A stretch of 64,000 nt of DNA from contig NC_068349.1 of assembly GCF_014633365.1 (NCBI RefSeq), positions 14,956,753-15,020,752 on the forward strand, read 5' to 3'. How positions within the stretch are numbered: the first letter of the stretch is position 1; each line of letters opens with the position of its first letter. Source of the stretch: Diospyros lotus (taxonomy: Eukaryota; Streptophyta; Magnoliopsida; Ericales; Ebenaceae). Made by a program: the position numbers and the translations under genes. Under the pieces are notes generated by a model. It saw nothing but the letters and a program-made list of their open reading frames with translations, had not been told where the DNA came from and searched no databases. Below are positions 26,601-41,600 of this stretch, one piece after another.

Positions 26601-29600
26601 GAGATCCACAGCCACAGTAAATAAAAAAGCCATGCAACAGCCATGATCCAGCCAGGCAAAGTATCTTGGTTAAATGTGAACTTGTAAATTTTAAAATTAG
26701 TTTGAAGTAATCCAGCAAGTGCTGGACCACAAGCCATTCCAAGAGCACTGGCACTAACAAAAGCTGCTGAAGCTTGCATGCGGATTTTGAGTGGTACACA
26801 GTCGCTGATATAACGCCGGTTAACAGCTCTGGCAGAACCCAAACTGCAAATTTGGACACAAAAGAATTGGTTAGTATATTGTAAGGTAAGGATACAATGT
26901 CAAGCCACATTTTACTATTTCTAGGACCTTTGCAAAAATAAGAACAAAAGAAAAGCGGTACGTAACTATGCTCCACCCAAATTGGAGCACTTACAATTGA
27001 TAACAAAATTTAAGTAAAACATTTTTTCAAGTACTGTCCAACAAACATTTATGAGTGACCAAGGAATATGAACTTTCTACCATCATCGTCAGAAGGAATC
27101 ATGATCTGATTATTCCTTACTTATACAATCTGATTATTCCTTTCTGAAGTTTTGTTTTATTCATCAGGAATCAACTTATATTTCTTTTAACAATAATACT
27201 ATGTAACATTCAAATAATAAGATTATTCAAAAACTTTTGAGATCATTCAGCACAAGTTCACAGTGCTGAAAGAAGGGAAAAAAAAAGTAATAAGCATGCT
27301 TTTCGACACAAGAACATAAAGGGATCCATGTTCATACTATGTTTGGCACAAAGTTGATTGAGAAAGCTCCTAAGCAGCCATTGTTTGATGGTTCTGTGCC
27401 AAATCTTCAGGAATAATAGTGCTCATAGATCCCAAGTCTTGTCTTTATAACAAATTAATCCTTGTACTTTAATTTGTCTTATAGCAACCATTAAACTTTT
27501 AATCTAGTTAAAATTTAGTCCCTTATTAAAACATTCTGTCAAAAAATTATAATGTGGCAGATAAATAAAATAAAGTAAAATAAGAAACACACAAGTAGCT
27601 ATTGTCAGCAGCCATCACCAGTAACTGCTGCTACGGAGCCAGCAGTGGAAGAACCCATCGTTGGGTTCTTTCCTCGTCTTTGGAAATCGCTAGGCTTTCT
27701 TCTGAGTCACTTTTCCTTTAAATTCTCAGAAACTTCTGCCAAAATCAGAGAGATTCTTCTCTTTGCCCACCAAAATTTTACTGCAAATTTAATATATATG
27801 TGAAATTATGTGTGTGTGTGTATTTGTACATAATCTTCAAAATGTTAGGTGACAGCTGCCAGCAACCACTTCTGCTTTGCTTTTATTTTCTTATTTTTCT
27901 TTATTTTATATATCAGCAACATGATAATTTTGACAAAATCCAACATAATTTTAAAAGAGGGACTAAACTGTAATAAGATTAAAAGTTTAATGGTTGCTAC
28001 AAAGCAAATTTTAGTAAAGGACTATTTTGCTACAGAGCATAAAGTTGAAGGACATGCTATTTACCCTCATACTAAATCTGCCCGAGCAAAAAATTTGATT
28101 TTGGAGATACAGCAATTAAGTAGAGGAAAACAAATTATAGAACCATTGTTGCAACTCAAAGAAGCCTGAATTTTTTTTTACTGTTGGCCTACAACCTTAC
28201 GTTCATTACTAATGACTTTTAAGTCAGCGCATATTAGGATAATGAACTATTTAGCATCAGATTTGTTTTCCTGATTAATAAGAGAAACCCAGTTAGACTA
28301 AATAAGATCGACAGGAATATAAGTCCCAACGACCAGCCAGCCATTCTAACAGTTAAAAACTCCCATACACAAAATGGAAGATTTGTATTCATAACTGAAA
28401 GTTAAAGGCAATGCAATTAATATATATATATATATATATTAGAATTATTAGTATAATTGTACATATTATATGTGTGTTTTATTTGTAATTAGGTTAAGCT
28501 CAGATTAAGGTCCGTTATGCCTATTATAAATAACAAGTTAAAAGAGACTAATCTCTTAGGTTTTTCTCTCCTAACTATTTTCTCATATGGTATCAGAGCC
28601 ACCAGTGAGAAAAAAAATCCTAAGCTGTCGTTGTGCATCCTTTTCCAACAATCTTCAAACCCTAAAAACCCTCTTTTTCTCTCTCCTTGCCGCCCCTGTC
28701 AAGGCTGTAACTCCATTGTCCGGCCACCATTTGCTAGCACCGCTACCACCATAGGGCTCGCCGTCATCAGATCAACCGACCACCGGAGACCCATCGCCGC
28801 CAGAGCCGTCACGCGCCATCGACTTTTTCCTGGCCAGCTTCCACATGCCGAAGCGTGGGAGCGTGTGCATCACCAAAAGTTCGTCGTCTTCTCACCGGAA
28901 CTTTGACAGAGCCTCCTAAACCCGTCCCTGATGTCTGTTTTTCCGAAAAACCATCTTGATCTGTGTGTATCAATTACCCAACAGCCTTTTTAAACACTGG
29001 AGTTTCAGTCTATTCGCCTAAATCCCACCATGTTGTCCTTGAGTGCTGCCAAGTCTGCTCCTAGTGCCTCGTTTGCATCTCAACCCTCTCCAACATAGGG
29101 ACCCCTATTATCACATATAACAAGTTGATAAGATCTACCAACTATCTCTCATGGACAGCCTCTGTCAAGATGTGGTTCAAGGGGCAGGGACAAGCAAACC
29201 AGCTCACCAAGAAGCAAAAGATATCGACACAACCAATAAGGCCAAATGGGAATAGGTTAATGCACAATTGTGTAATATTTTATGGAATTCTATTGACCCA
29301 TCTATTTTGTAGCTCTTTCGGCCATTTGAAACTTGTTATGAGATTTGGAATGAAATCGCTAAGTGTTATACCAACGATATTCAGCGTCTTTATAGTATTG
29401 TCCACTCTATCAAAAACATCTAGCAAGGTCAATCTATGGAATCCTATCTGGGCCAAATGCGTTCTCTTATGCAAGAGTTTGAATCTCTTCTTCCATACTC
29501 TGATTCCAAAGCCACTCATAATTCTCAACGGGAAAAACTGTTCATGATCCTTACTTTATCCAATTTCAAGCTTGAGTTCGAGGTTGTCCGCCATTAGATC

Positions 29601-32600
29601 TTGACTGGGTCCACTAACCCCACTTTGAAAGATACATACAAACGTTTGTGTGCAGGACCGGGATTTGGGGCAGACGATTGGCGTCGGGCGTAAGTCACGG
29701 GGTCACTATCATCTTATTGTGCTTAGTTCATTGATAGCTTGCACCAGTGCTGCTTCCCCAGACGTCTCGGTCATTCCAAATCTCCAAACTAAAGAAATTA
29801 GTTCCTAATCTATCATCATTATCCACTTTTAATTGTGAGTCATGTTAGCGTGGTAAACACGCTCGTAGTCCTTTTTCTAGTCGCATCAATAATAGGGCTG
29901 AGGCTCCTTTTTCCCTTGTGCACTCTGATGTATGTTGGCCAATCGAGTCAATTCTACTCTAGATTTTTCATATTTCGTTACTTTTATTGATGACTTTTCT
30001 CGTTACACTTGATTGTTTCTCATGAAGAGTCGATTAGCAGTGTTCTAAAAGGCGCTAGGCGCTAGGCGAGCGGCAGACTGGCGCCTAGCGCTTAGGTGGG
30101 GACTAGGCGGCGCCTAAAAAATTTAATATTTTTTTATTTGTTTTATTTTTTTCTTAATATTCTCCCTACTGCAACAAGCAGCAAGTGCTACTCGCTGCAG
30201 CAGCTTCTTCAATGTTTTTTACTAAATAATCGAAGTTGAAGGCGGAGGAAGATGGATACAAACCAAAGGAAGACGAGATCGGCGACGAGAGATGACAGCC
30301 AACAGATGAGATTGGCGGCGACGAGAGAGAATGACCAACAGGTGAGGTCGGCGGCAACGAGAGAGCAGGACCGAGAGAAGAGATCGATGGCGGTGGCGAA
30401 CGACCAAGAGGAGATCGAAGGCGAGAGAGAGAGAGAGAGAGAGAGGACCCACGATGAACGACCAGAGAGAGAAAGGGAAAGGGGAAATAGAGAGGGAAGG
30501 GGGAAATAAGGTCGACCCAGGACGCGCACGACCTAGGCGGCCCAGGCCACGCGCGACCCAGGCGACCACTATGGCCTGAGAGTCAGGCCGACGCCTAGGG
30601 GTGCCGACCAGCCATAAATCGCCGTGGCCAGTGGCCGCCCAACGCCTAGGCAGCCGCCTAGGCCGAATTTTCGAACACTGTCGATTAGAATTGTTTTCTG
30701 TCTTTCAGACATTTACTACTAAAATAAAAACACAGTTTGGAGTTTTTATATGTGCTTTACGTAATGATTATACCCTTGAGTACTTTTCCTCTCAATTTAC
30801 TGCTTTCAGACTGCTAATGGCATCCAACATCAATCTTCTTGTCCTTACATACCTCAACAAAATGGTATTGCTGAGCGTAAAAATCGCCATCTTATTGAAA
30901 CTGCACGGGCACTACTTTTACATGCCAATCTTCCCAACAAATTTTGGGGAGATGCTGTTCTTATTGCATGTTATATGATAAATCCAAGGTAATTAAAATC
31001 GGGATTTTAAGTGGGATCGAAAAAGGGTTCATAAAATCGGAAGATTTTAGAGACAATTAAAAATACCATTTAATTTTTATAAATATATGTTTATAATAAC
31101 ATAATTTTATAAAAAATAAATTAATATCATTTAATAACTTGATTATTCCTTATTATAACTCAAAAGATGATTCTTCCAAAATAAAACTCAAAACTAACAT
31201 GTTGGTATAGGTAATTTAGAGGCAAAATATAGCTTAAAATTCTTTAAAGGATGATTCCAATATTCTCCATTTGATTTAAGCTGCAATTTATACTTGAAGC
31301 ATAAAATCATTTGGGGGTCTCTGAAGCATAAAATCGTAAAATTGTACACCTAAAATTGGGATTTTATAAGATTTTACCCCAAATAAGATTTTACATGGGA
31401 TTTGAATCGTTTGGGAGTCTCCGAATCATAAAATCGTAAGAGTAAAATCGGGATTTTAACAATAATAGATAAATCGCATGCCATCTTCAGTGTTACAGGA
31501 CAACATTACTCATTCTCTTTTGTTCCCTACACAACCACTTTATTATGTTCATTTCCGTGTATTTGGATGTATCTGTTTTGTGCATTCTTTTTCACCTAGG
31601 CAGGATAAATTTGCTGTCAAATCACTTAAGTGTATCTTTCTCAGCTACTCCTGGTTGCAGAAAGGCTATAAGTGTTACTCTCCTAAGTTAAACCGTTATC
31701 TTATATCTACTGATGTCACCTTCTCTGAACAACTGTCATTCTTCTCGATTGCTCAGCCCGATTCACAGAGTCTTGACCAGGTATTGCCTATTCCTTTTTC
31801 TTCTCTTCCGCTGTCCTTATCGAGTCCGTATGTCTCCTCCTCTATGGAACCTCCATTACCATCTTCTGGTCCACATTCCACAGATCCCCCACTTCTTACA
31901 TATCACCACCGTCCTCATCCCGTTATCGATGCCAACATTCCTCCAGAACAGGACTCTCCTAACTCACTCTCTTCGTCAATGGTTCCTCTTGCCACGGATC
32001 CTGAGCCAAATAGTCTTTATGTTACTCTTTGCAAAGGTACAAGGTCTACTCGTAATCCACACCCTCTTTGTAACTTTTTGTGCTATAACCGTTTGTTATT
32101 TGCTTATAGTGTCTTTGTTTCGAGTCTTTCCTCTGTTTCTATTCCTACAATCACAAGTGAAGCCATGTCCCATCCTAGTTGGCGTCAGGCTATGTTAAAT
32201 GAGATTGAAGCTTTACATTCAAATGGTGCTTGGAATTTGATGCCTTTAACACCAGGAAAGACTCAAGTTGGTTGTCAGTGGGTGATCACCCTTAAAGTGG
32301 GCCCCGATAGATAGGTGGATTGTCTTAAGGCCAACTTGGTTGCCAAAGGCTTTACACAGATCTATGTACTGGATTACAGTGATACATTTTCTCATGTTGC
32401 TAAAATAGCCTCTGTTCGCCTCTTTCTCTCTATGGTTGCCATGCGTTATTGGTCGCTCTATCAATTTGTTATGAAAAATGTCTTTCTCCATGGTGATTTG
32501 CAGGAAGAGGTTTATATGGAGCAATCACCTGGTTTTGTGTCTCAGGAGTAGTCCAATATAGTCTGCAAACTTAAGAAGTTTCTCTATGGTTTGAAGCAAT

Positions 32601-35600
32601 CTCTATGAGCATGGTTCAACAGGTTCAGCACTGTGGTTCAAGCCTTTAGTCTCATTTAAAGTGAAGCTAATCATTCGGTTTTCTGTCGACACTCCTCTTC
32701 TTTATGCATCTACCTTGTTGTTTATGTAGATGACATTATTATCACAAGAAGTGATCAGATTGGTATACAGAAGTTGAAGGAGCATCTACATCAGCACTTT
32801 CAGACCAAAGACCTAAGCAGACTCCGATATTCCTTGGGTCTTGAAATTGCTCAATCAAGAGATGGTATCTCAATCTCTCAAAGGAAGTATGCACTTGATA
32901 TCTTAGAAGAAACTGGTATGGTGAACTGCAAACCGGTTGACACTCTAATGAACCCAAATGTCAAACTCTTGCCGAGATAAGGGGAGCTTTATTCAGATCC
33001 TGGAAGGTATCGAAGACTGGTAGACAAGTTGAACTATCTCACAGTCACTTGTCCCGACATTGCTTTTGCTGTGAATGTAGTTAGTTAGTTTCTTAGTTCT
33101 CCATATGATTCTCACTGGGATACTGTTATCCAGCTTCTGAGATATATCAAAAGAGCACCGGGTAAAGGGCTACTCTATGAGAATAAGGGAAACACATATA
33201 TTTGTTGTTATGGAGATGCAAATTGGGTAGGATCTCCTTCTGATCGTCAGTCAACTTCTGAGTATTGTGTTCTTGTGAGAGGAAATCTGGTTTCCTGGAA
33301 AAGTAAGAAACATAATGTAGTAGCTAGATCTAGTGCAGAATCAGAGTATCGGGCTATGGTTAATACAACTTGTGAGTTTATCTAGCTTAAGCAACTCCTA
33401 CAGGAACTCAAGTTTTGTGAAGTGTCCCCTATGAAGCTTGTTTGTGATAATCAAGTTGTCTTGCACATTACTTTCAATCCAGTGTTCCATGAGCGGACTA
33501 AACATATTGAAATCGACTATCCCTTTATTAGAGAAAAGCTGGTTGAAAGTGTTATTGCTACAAAGTTTGTTAACTCTAATAATCAACTTACAGATGTCTT
33601 CATCGAGTCTCTAAAGGGTTCTCAGATAGAATATATTTGTAACAAGCTTGGTGCATATGATATCTATGCTCTACCTTGAGTGGGAATATTAGAATTATTA
33701 GTATAATTGTACATATTGTATGTGTGTTTTATTTGTAATTAAATTAAGCCCCGTTATGCCTATTATAAATAACAAGCTAAGAGAGGCTAATCTCTTAGCT
33801 TCTTCTCTCCTAACTATTTTCTCACAATATATATGTATGTAAGTATTTACACACACAGACAATGAACAATGCTTCCAATGAGATGGCTAAATCACATTAT
33901 TTTATTCAGCAATTAAGGACCATAAGAGAAGTAACAAGGAGAGAAAGACTTACCCACAAAATAGACGGCCAACTAGAAGAACTGCAATTGAATCCATATC
34001 ATAAGCTAATGCATACATGGTATTTCCCACAAACAGAACTAGACTACTAAACACTAGAGGTTTGAAGTATGATTTGTTTGACCAAGCACTGAAATACACT
34101 GAAGAAAAGATCTGTGCAACAGCCATTGCACCAATAACAATCCCACAAACAGTTGCTGCAGCACCAAGGCTCAGAGAATAGTCATCAGCTGTAGGAACAA
34201 TAATGTATGTGTTGACCATATAGAGAAATGTGTTAGCTAAGTTTAAGAGAAGAGACATAAAATGGTATCTTTGATCATCGGGTTGTTCCTCAGTTGGAGT
34301 AGGTAACTCTTCGTGCATTATAACTGCATGTTGTCCCAAGAAATTAAGGAAGTTTGTTGAGTTGGTTAACCTGTATACTGCTCCTTTAATGGAGTCAATG
34401 ATAGGTTCCTGCAGATGAACTCTTATCAGTATCAAGTAAGCAAATATAGAGTGGTTTGAAGATTTAAGAAATTTAAGATGCAAGGTTACATGAGGAGAGG
34501 AACATGACAATTGGGATATACAGGAGTAAATAGAAGTAAATGTAAGGAAAACCTGTAAAGGCAGGGTTGGTTGGTCATAAATGGATAAGTAGCTACCCTG
34601 ACGGTCCTGAAGATCTGAAAGATTACGAGATATAGCTCCAACAACTGCACCTAACCCCTGCAAGTTTAACTCAGAAGGGATAAGTTGATACGGCCATGCA
34701 CATCTTTTTTTTTTTTTTTTTGAGCATCTACATTATGTTTGCTCATACACCAACAATGATCCGGCATCTAACAACAATCTAACATGCAAGCTTGCTCAAG
34801 TGTAAAAGTGCTTATAAGTAGATGCAAAAAGAATAGAAAGTGAAGCCTTAAATGGGCACAATACCACGTGCTTGAACACTTGCTGCAGCTGGGAATAAGG
34901 ATGATTAGCACGAGTTTTGACATAGTAATCAGAGAATCTATAGCTAAGGCGCTTGTCAAACTTCTTAAGTATCTTACGCAGGCCAATTGCATTCATCTCA
35001 ACAAAACACAGGAGCTTTAGAAGATCTCGCCCCACTTCTCGATAAGCTTCTCGTAGTTCAGATATTTTGGATATATCTGGCCGGTCTTGAAGAGAACGTT
35101 GCTGTTCTCCAAGCTCTCGTAACCTGCTTGCAAGTAGCCCTTGTTGTTCCAAGAGAAAAAGGACAATCTTTTCGATCTGCAATTGTAACAAGCAGAAACT
35201 ATAACTTAACATTAAAAAATAATAACAGGAAGCAAGAATAAAAATAAATGCTCGACTTTAAGCACAAAATAATTAACACTGCAAGGCCTTGATCTTCAAC
35301 CTATTCTGCAGAAGCCTGTATAGAATTGAACTTCTTAAAAGTATCTCATTTAGATGTGTATATATAAAAGGAAAAGTCCACTAATGGAACTCAGCAGTAA
35401 ATGTCCATATCCATAAGTCAAAGTTATCAGAATCCTGATCTAGATCATACAACACTATGACCCATTTTCACGGAGTTGATCTGAATCGAACACAGGATTG
35501 TTTTTTCATAGGATCTTACTATTAGTGTAGGATCATAGATTTGTATTCTCGATCCAAATCCTACATGATCCTACTTAACCCACATTGGATAAAATGTAGC

Positions 35601-38600
35601 TTATTTACTTGTTTTTTGATCATAGGCCTTGCGGATCAAGAGGTGATTGTCCAAATTAACAAAATACAGAGATATTTGGGAATTTCTTCAGTCATGGTAG
35701 GATAAAGTTCAAAAGCTTTTTCAGACTGCCTCCTGACTAGGAGTGGACTAAGCTTCTGAGCAGCATAACACTTCTTATTCTTCTTCTTTCTTCCTTTTTT
35801 TTCTTTTCCTTTTTCTTCTTTTCATCTTTGTTGTGACTGCTGGTGCAACAATAAGTTTTATTCTTTTTCCAACTGATATTGCATGAGCAACAACATTTAT
35901 TCTTGTTCTTTTTTCTTTCCTGCTACAACATCAATTCTTCTTCTTCTTCATGTTGGCAGTGTTGTGGATTTTTAGATGCATTAGTTCTTTATTTCTATTT
36001 TTATTTTATCATTATCATCATCATCATCATATTTCTTTGTTTTCATGGATTAAAAATTTGAACTTTATCTCTTTTTCATGATATTTCTATGTTTTTTTTT
36101 TTCACAAGTAAAGCTTATTCTTCATGGATTTTTTTTTTAAGTATAGCCCCTATTATATACTTAACATATACCACATTTTATAATTTTAGTAAAAAGGGCA
36201 TCCTTAATGCATGAGGGTCCCTTCTTAGTGAGGGTCGGGGAAATGTCAAAATGGGTACACAGCATCTCCCCCCCCCCCCCCCCCCCCCCCCCCCCCGCGC
36301 ACTCCCCGTGCAGTGTACAAAGAGGTTTCCACAACTCAACCTGTGACCTTTTGTCACAAAGGAGCAATCTTGTAGTTGCTTCCAAGGCCTGCCTTGATTT
36401 TAAATGTATTACATATTATATAAACTTCCAGGACTTATATTTCTCCTTTGATAGGCTTTTGTGATCCTTGATACAATCCTATGATCCAATCTAGATCATC
36501 CCTCCACGATCCTACTCAGGATCCCAATTTTGACAACCATGAATTAAGTCTTAGCATGCAACCCAAAGGCTAAGATTGGAAACACTCATGTGCACACCAA
36601 ACAGAACAGAAAGAAACATAGACCAAATACCCATCTGTCTTAAATCAGATATTTTTCCTGTAAACAACTGGAAGCTACTTTGATGTATTTAACCTTAATG
36701 ATAATTCAGAATCTGGACCATATAACCAGCTATCAGAGGCATTATTTTTGCTCACTTATGTGGGATGATTCATTATTCTTCTGGGTTGATGTTTCAAAGT
36801 TAAAACTATACCAAATCAGTGGACCTCACTGCAGCTTCCAACAAACACATTTATTGACAAAACTTGAAGTGAAGAGCTAGAACAGTGACAATCCTGAGAT
36901 ACATACTGTTGAAATATGATAATATCGATAATTCCTTCAATCTCTCTAAAATCTAGGAGGAGATAAGATCTTATCTATCTCTAAAGTTTAGGAGGTTTGT
37001 TATTAGATATGTTGTTGTATTTGTATTTTAAATAAGTTTGTTTGTATTTTAAATTTCCTAGATTGTAGGAACTTTAGTCTATTTAAACACCTTATGGTAT
37101 AATCAAAGATCAAGACGGAAGTAGTGTTTTCTTCCGAGTTCTTCCAATCCAGGCTTTGTTCTTATTGTTTGTTCCAGTTTTTCAACATGGTATCAGAGCC
37201 TTCATTCTGCTCGTAGAATCTCATCGTGCCTTCATTGCACTCTTGCCTCTCGATCTTTATTTCCTTCCCTAGGCCTTCATTGCCCTCTCTTGGTTTCCTC
37301 GGTACTAAGAATGTTAGGAATCTCGGATATTAATCCTAGTCTAGCTACTGGTGAGTCAGAACCAGATCTGACTACTGGAACAAATGGAAGTGGAGGAACC
37401 TTCCCTGGTTCAGGCAGTGGAGAACTACCGGGCATGCATGTATCCTACAGATTGGATGGCAAGAATTACCTCCAATGGGCGCAACTTGTTCGAACCTTTT
37501 TGAAAGGGCGGAAGAAGCTAGGACATCTCACTGCTTCGCCACCAAAGTCTACTGATCCAGCCTTTCCTACATGGGATATCGAGGACTCCCTTATCATGTC
37601 ATGGTTATGGAATGCCATGCAACCTGAGGTTAGTAAAAACTATATGTTTTTAGATTCGACCAAGGCTATTTGGGACACCATTAGACAGACTTATTCCAAG
37701 GTACAGGATGCTTCGGTTATATTTGATATCAAAACAAAGATTACTAGTACTAGACAAGGATCTCTAACTGTTACTGAGTACTTTAACAAGATGAATGGCC
37801 TTTGGTTAGAGCTAGATCAATATCAAGAAATCAAGATGATATGCAGTGATGATGCTGCCACACTCAGCCGAATCATTGAAAGAGATAGGATTGTGGAATT
37901 CTTAACTGGATTAAATGCTGAATTTGATCAAGTTAGGATTCAGATCTTTGGAAGGGAGAAGCTACCATCCCTGAATGAAGTCTTTGCTATGGTAAAGAGT
38001 GAAGAAAACCGAAGGGGAGTCATGTTGAATGATAGTGGAACAGAAGGATCAGCCATGGTTACAGCAAGAAAGGATGGGACGCGGTTCAGAATGGGTAAAC
38101 CAAAAGCAAAGAATCGGGAAGGACTGTGGTGTAGTTTCTGCAACAAGCCTAGGCATACTCGAGATAATTGCTTCAAACTTCATGGCAAGGAGGCTGTGTT
38201 AAAGAAGATGGGAGGTTTCAAAAATATGGCAGCACAAAAACAGGCTTACATATCTACCAAAGAACAGCACGAGGAAGGAGAAGCAACCAGTAAGACAGAA
38301 TCAAATCCAAGTACTGACCTTGCACAACTTGATGGTGAGGAAATTAACAAACTTAAGGCTTTTCTTAAAACTATCAACAATGGAAACTGTGTTTTCGCCC
38401 AGCAAGGTAATTGTTTACATTCAGCCTCTCTTAATGCCTCTAAATCTGATAAGAATGACATTTGGATCCTAGATTCAGGAGCCACTGATCATATGACTCT
38501 TAATCCATTGGTTTTTGACACTTATGAGCCTATTGTAACCTCTAAACAAATTACCATTGCTAATGGGACTTCAGTATCCATCAAAGGTCGAGGAACAGTC

Positions 38601-41600
38601 ATCCTCAGTCCCAATATTACCCTTCAAAAAGTTCTACATGTGCCAAATCTATCTGCCAACCTTGTGTCTATTCATAGGCTTACTAATGACCTAAACTACT
38701 ATGCCACTTTCTCTACTAATGCGTATGAATTTCAGGCCCTGAAGACCGGGAAGATGATTGGTGCAGCTAGGATACAGCATGGGCTATATTTTCTAGAAAG
38801 AAAATGAGAGGAACCTTCGGCTGGAAATCAAGTCTTTGAGACTGCTGCATTCTCTCAGTTTACATCTAACCACACTACCCATGTTTGGTTGCAACATTAC
38901 AAACTTGGTCATCCCCCATTCCCTCTTCTAAAAACAATGTTTCCTTCTTTGTTTCAGTCCTTAGACCTTAGTGAATTTCAGTGTGATGTGTGTGCAGTTT
39001 CTAAGCATCACCGAGTGTCCTATCCCCCTAGTAATAAGAGATCATCTACACCTTTCTCTTTGATTCATTCCGATCTTTGGGGGCCCTCTAAAATACCAAA
39101 TTGTTCGAGGGCTCGGTGGTTTATTTCATTTATTGATAATTGTACTCAAATGACTTGGGTTTTCCTATTAAAAGAAAAGGCTGCTGTTAGCACCATTTTG
39201 CCATATTTCTGTAAGTTAATTTCCACTCAATTCAAGTGTCTAATCCAGAAATTTCGAACTGATAATGCAAAGGATTATGTTAACAATCATTTGCATCAAT
39301 TTTTTCAACAAGAAGAGATCATTCATGAGTCTTCTTGTGTCCACACTGCACAACAAAATGGAGTGGCAGAACAGAAGATGAGACACTTACTTAATGTTGC
39401 ACGAAGTCTTCTACATCATCATAATGTGCCTAAAAATTTCTGGGGAGAAGCCACTTTTACAGCAGCCTACCTAATAAACCGTGTACCCTCAAAAACCTTA
39501 AACCATCAAACACCATTTCAGCTTCTATCTAATCATTATCCAAATCTAAATCAGCATTCTCCTCTTCCACTAAGGGTCTTTGGGTGTGTCTCCTTTGTCC
39601 ATATTCCCACGCAAAATAGAGACAAACTTGATCCAAGGGCCCTAAAGTGTGTGTTCCTAGGCTATTCACCTACCCAAAAAGGATACAAATGCTATCATCC
39701 AACAACAAAGAAATTTTATATCTCAAAGGATGTTACATTTGTTGAAACCCAACCTTTTTTCTCTTCTCATCAGACTGGTCATCAGGGGGAGCATTTAGAT
39801 GGTGACCAGGCAACGGTTGGGGATATTTTTCAACTACCTAATATTTCTCCATCTCCCTCTTCCAGTTCTCTCTCACCTCAGATTGATCCTGAGATTCACC
39901 AGACATCCAGCCAGCAACTTCAGCAGCTACCAGGCCGATTTAAGGGTTCTCCCTATGTTTTCAGAAGAAGACAGCCTATCCTGGAACCACAACAAGTGCC
40001 ACCATCTGATCCTAGTCAAGGTAAGGAATTTATACAATCTTTTATTCCAGAAAATGAATCCCAGCTTCCTGTTTCAGACTCCAAACTTCCTGTTTCGGAT
40101 TGCTCTAATCTTTCTAACCCAAGCTTTGATGATTTAGATCTTCCTATTACTGTTAGGAAGGGTGTCCGAAGCTGTACCAAACATCCTCTAACCAATTTTT
40201 TGTCCTACCATCAGCTGTCTCAAAAACACAAAGGGTTCCTAGCATCTTTAGATTCAATTGTCATTCCTAACTCAGTAGAAGAGGCCCTAAGAGATCAGAA
40301 TTGGAAGCAAGCCATGATGGAAGAGATGAGAGCCTTAAATAAAAATCAGACTTGGGAAATTGTGTCACAACCGAGAGGGATTTTGCCAATAGGCTGCAAA
40401 TGGGTTTTTAATGTAAAATACAAGGCTGATGGAACATTGGACAGGTACAAGGCCAGGTTAGTAGCCAAAGGATACACTCAATCCTATGGCATAGACTATT
40501 TTGAAACATTCGCTCCAGTAGCTAAGATGGCAACAGTAAGAATTTTGATTTCTTTGGCAGCATGTTTTGGATGGACATTACAACAATTTGAAGTTAAGAA
40601 TGCCTTTCTTCATGGAGACTTAGAAGAAGTATACATGGAGATGCCTCCAGGATTTCAAGAAAAAGAAAAGGGAAAAATATGCAGGCTCAAGAAAACTCTC
40701 TATGGGCTCAAACAATCTCCAAGGGCCTAGTTTGGAAGGTTTTCTAAAGCCATGAAAACTATGGGATATAGTCAAAGCAAAGGTGACCATACACTCTTCA
40801 TGAAGCACTCAAAAGAAGGAAAAATTACAGCCTTGCTAGTATATGTGGATGACATAATTGTGACAGGAGATGATGAGGAACAAATACTGCTAAAAAGGAA
40901 TTTGGCTCAAGAATTTGAAATCAAGGAGCTTGGTATCCTCAAATATTTTTTAGCCATTCAAGTAGCCTACTCGAAAGATGGTATCTTCCTATCTCAACGT
41001 AAATATATTCCGGATCTACTTGCTGAAACAGGGCTTACTAGAGGTAAGAGTTCTAGTGTCCCAGTGGAACCTAATGGAAAACTATGGCAGAATCCTGAGA
41101 GTCAACCAATTGACAAAGGTAGATATCAAAGGTTAGTGGGCAAATTAATATATCTTTCTCATACTAGACCAGATATTACATTTATTGTCAGTCTCGTGAG
41201 TCAATTTATGCATAATCCAACTGAGGAGCACATGCAAGCTGTAAGGAGGATACTTAACTATCTCAAGACTAATCCAAGTAGAGGTCTATTGTTTAAAAGA
41301 GGAAGGGAAATTGATGTTAAAGGCTTTACTGATGCGGACTATGCTGGATCTATCACTGACAGAAGATCGACCACAGGATATTGTGTATTCCTAGGTGGGA
41401 ATCTAGTGTCTTGGAAAAGTAAGAAACAGAGTATCATGGCTAGATCAAGTGTAGAATCAGAGTTTAGGGCTATGGCCCTCGGAATATGTGAATTGTTATG
41501 GCTCAAGATTATCCTAGACGATTTGAAGATAAAAACTAAGGGAGCAATTGAATTATCTTGTGATAACAAATCCGCTATAAGCATTACACACAATCCTGTT

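Larger units (their letters stand above)
28437..33824 (+). mobile_element. Old Ty1/copia element with two nested MITEs
   Basis: Short LTRs (28437-28585 and 33687-33824) flank a PBS TGGTATCAGAGCC at 28588-28600, a gag region (about 29,100-29,700), integrase (about 29,850-31,700), RT and RNase H. It has many stops and frame breaks. The element is antisense to the host gene. The 5' LTR abuts an AT microsatellite, so its TSD cannot be read. Confidence 0.88.

Noticed and set aside
30222..30569. Long Ser/Leu- and Arg/Glu-rich open frames on both strands
   Set aside because: They come from a GA-repeat inside a MITE with clear ends and target duplication.
36161..36464. Open frames with Pro or Gly runs
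   Set aside because: The runs are the 29-C homopolymer inside a SINE.
37290..37310. Extension of the copia gag frame upstream to 37,290
   Set aside because: The first codon there is TTG, not ATG; the first in-frame ATG is at 37,311.
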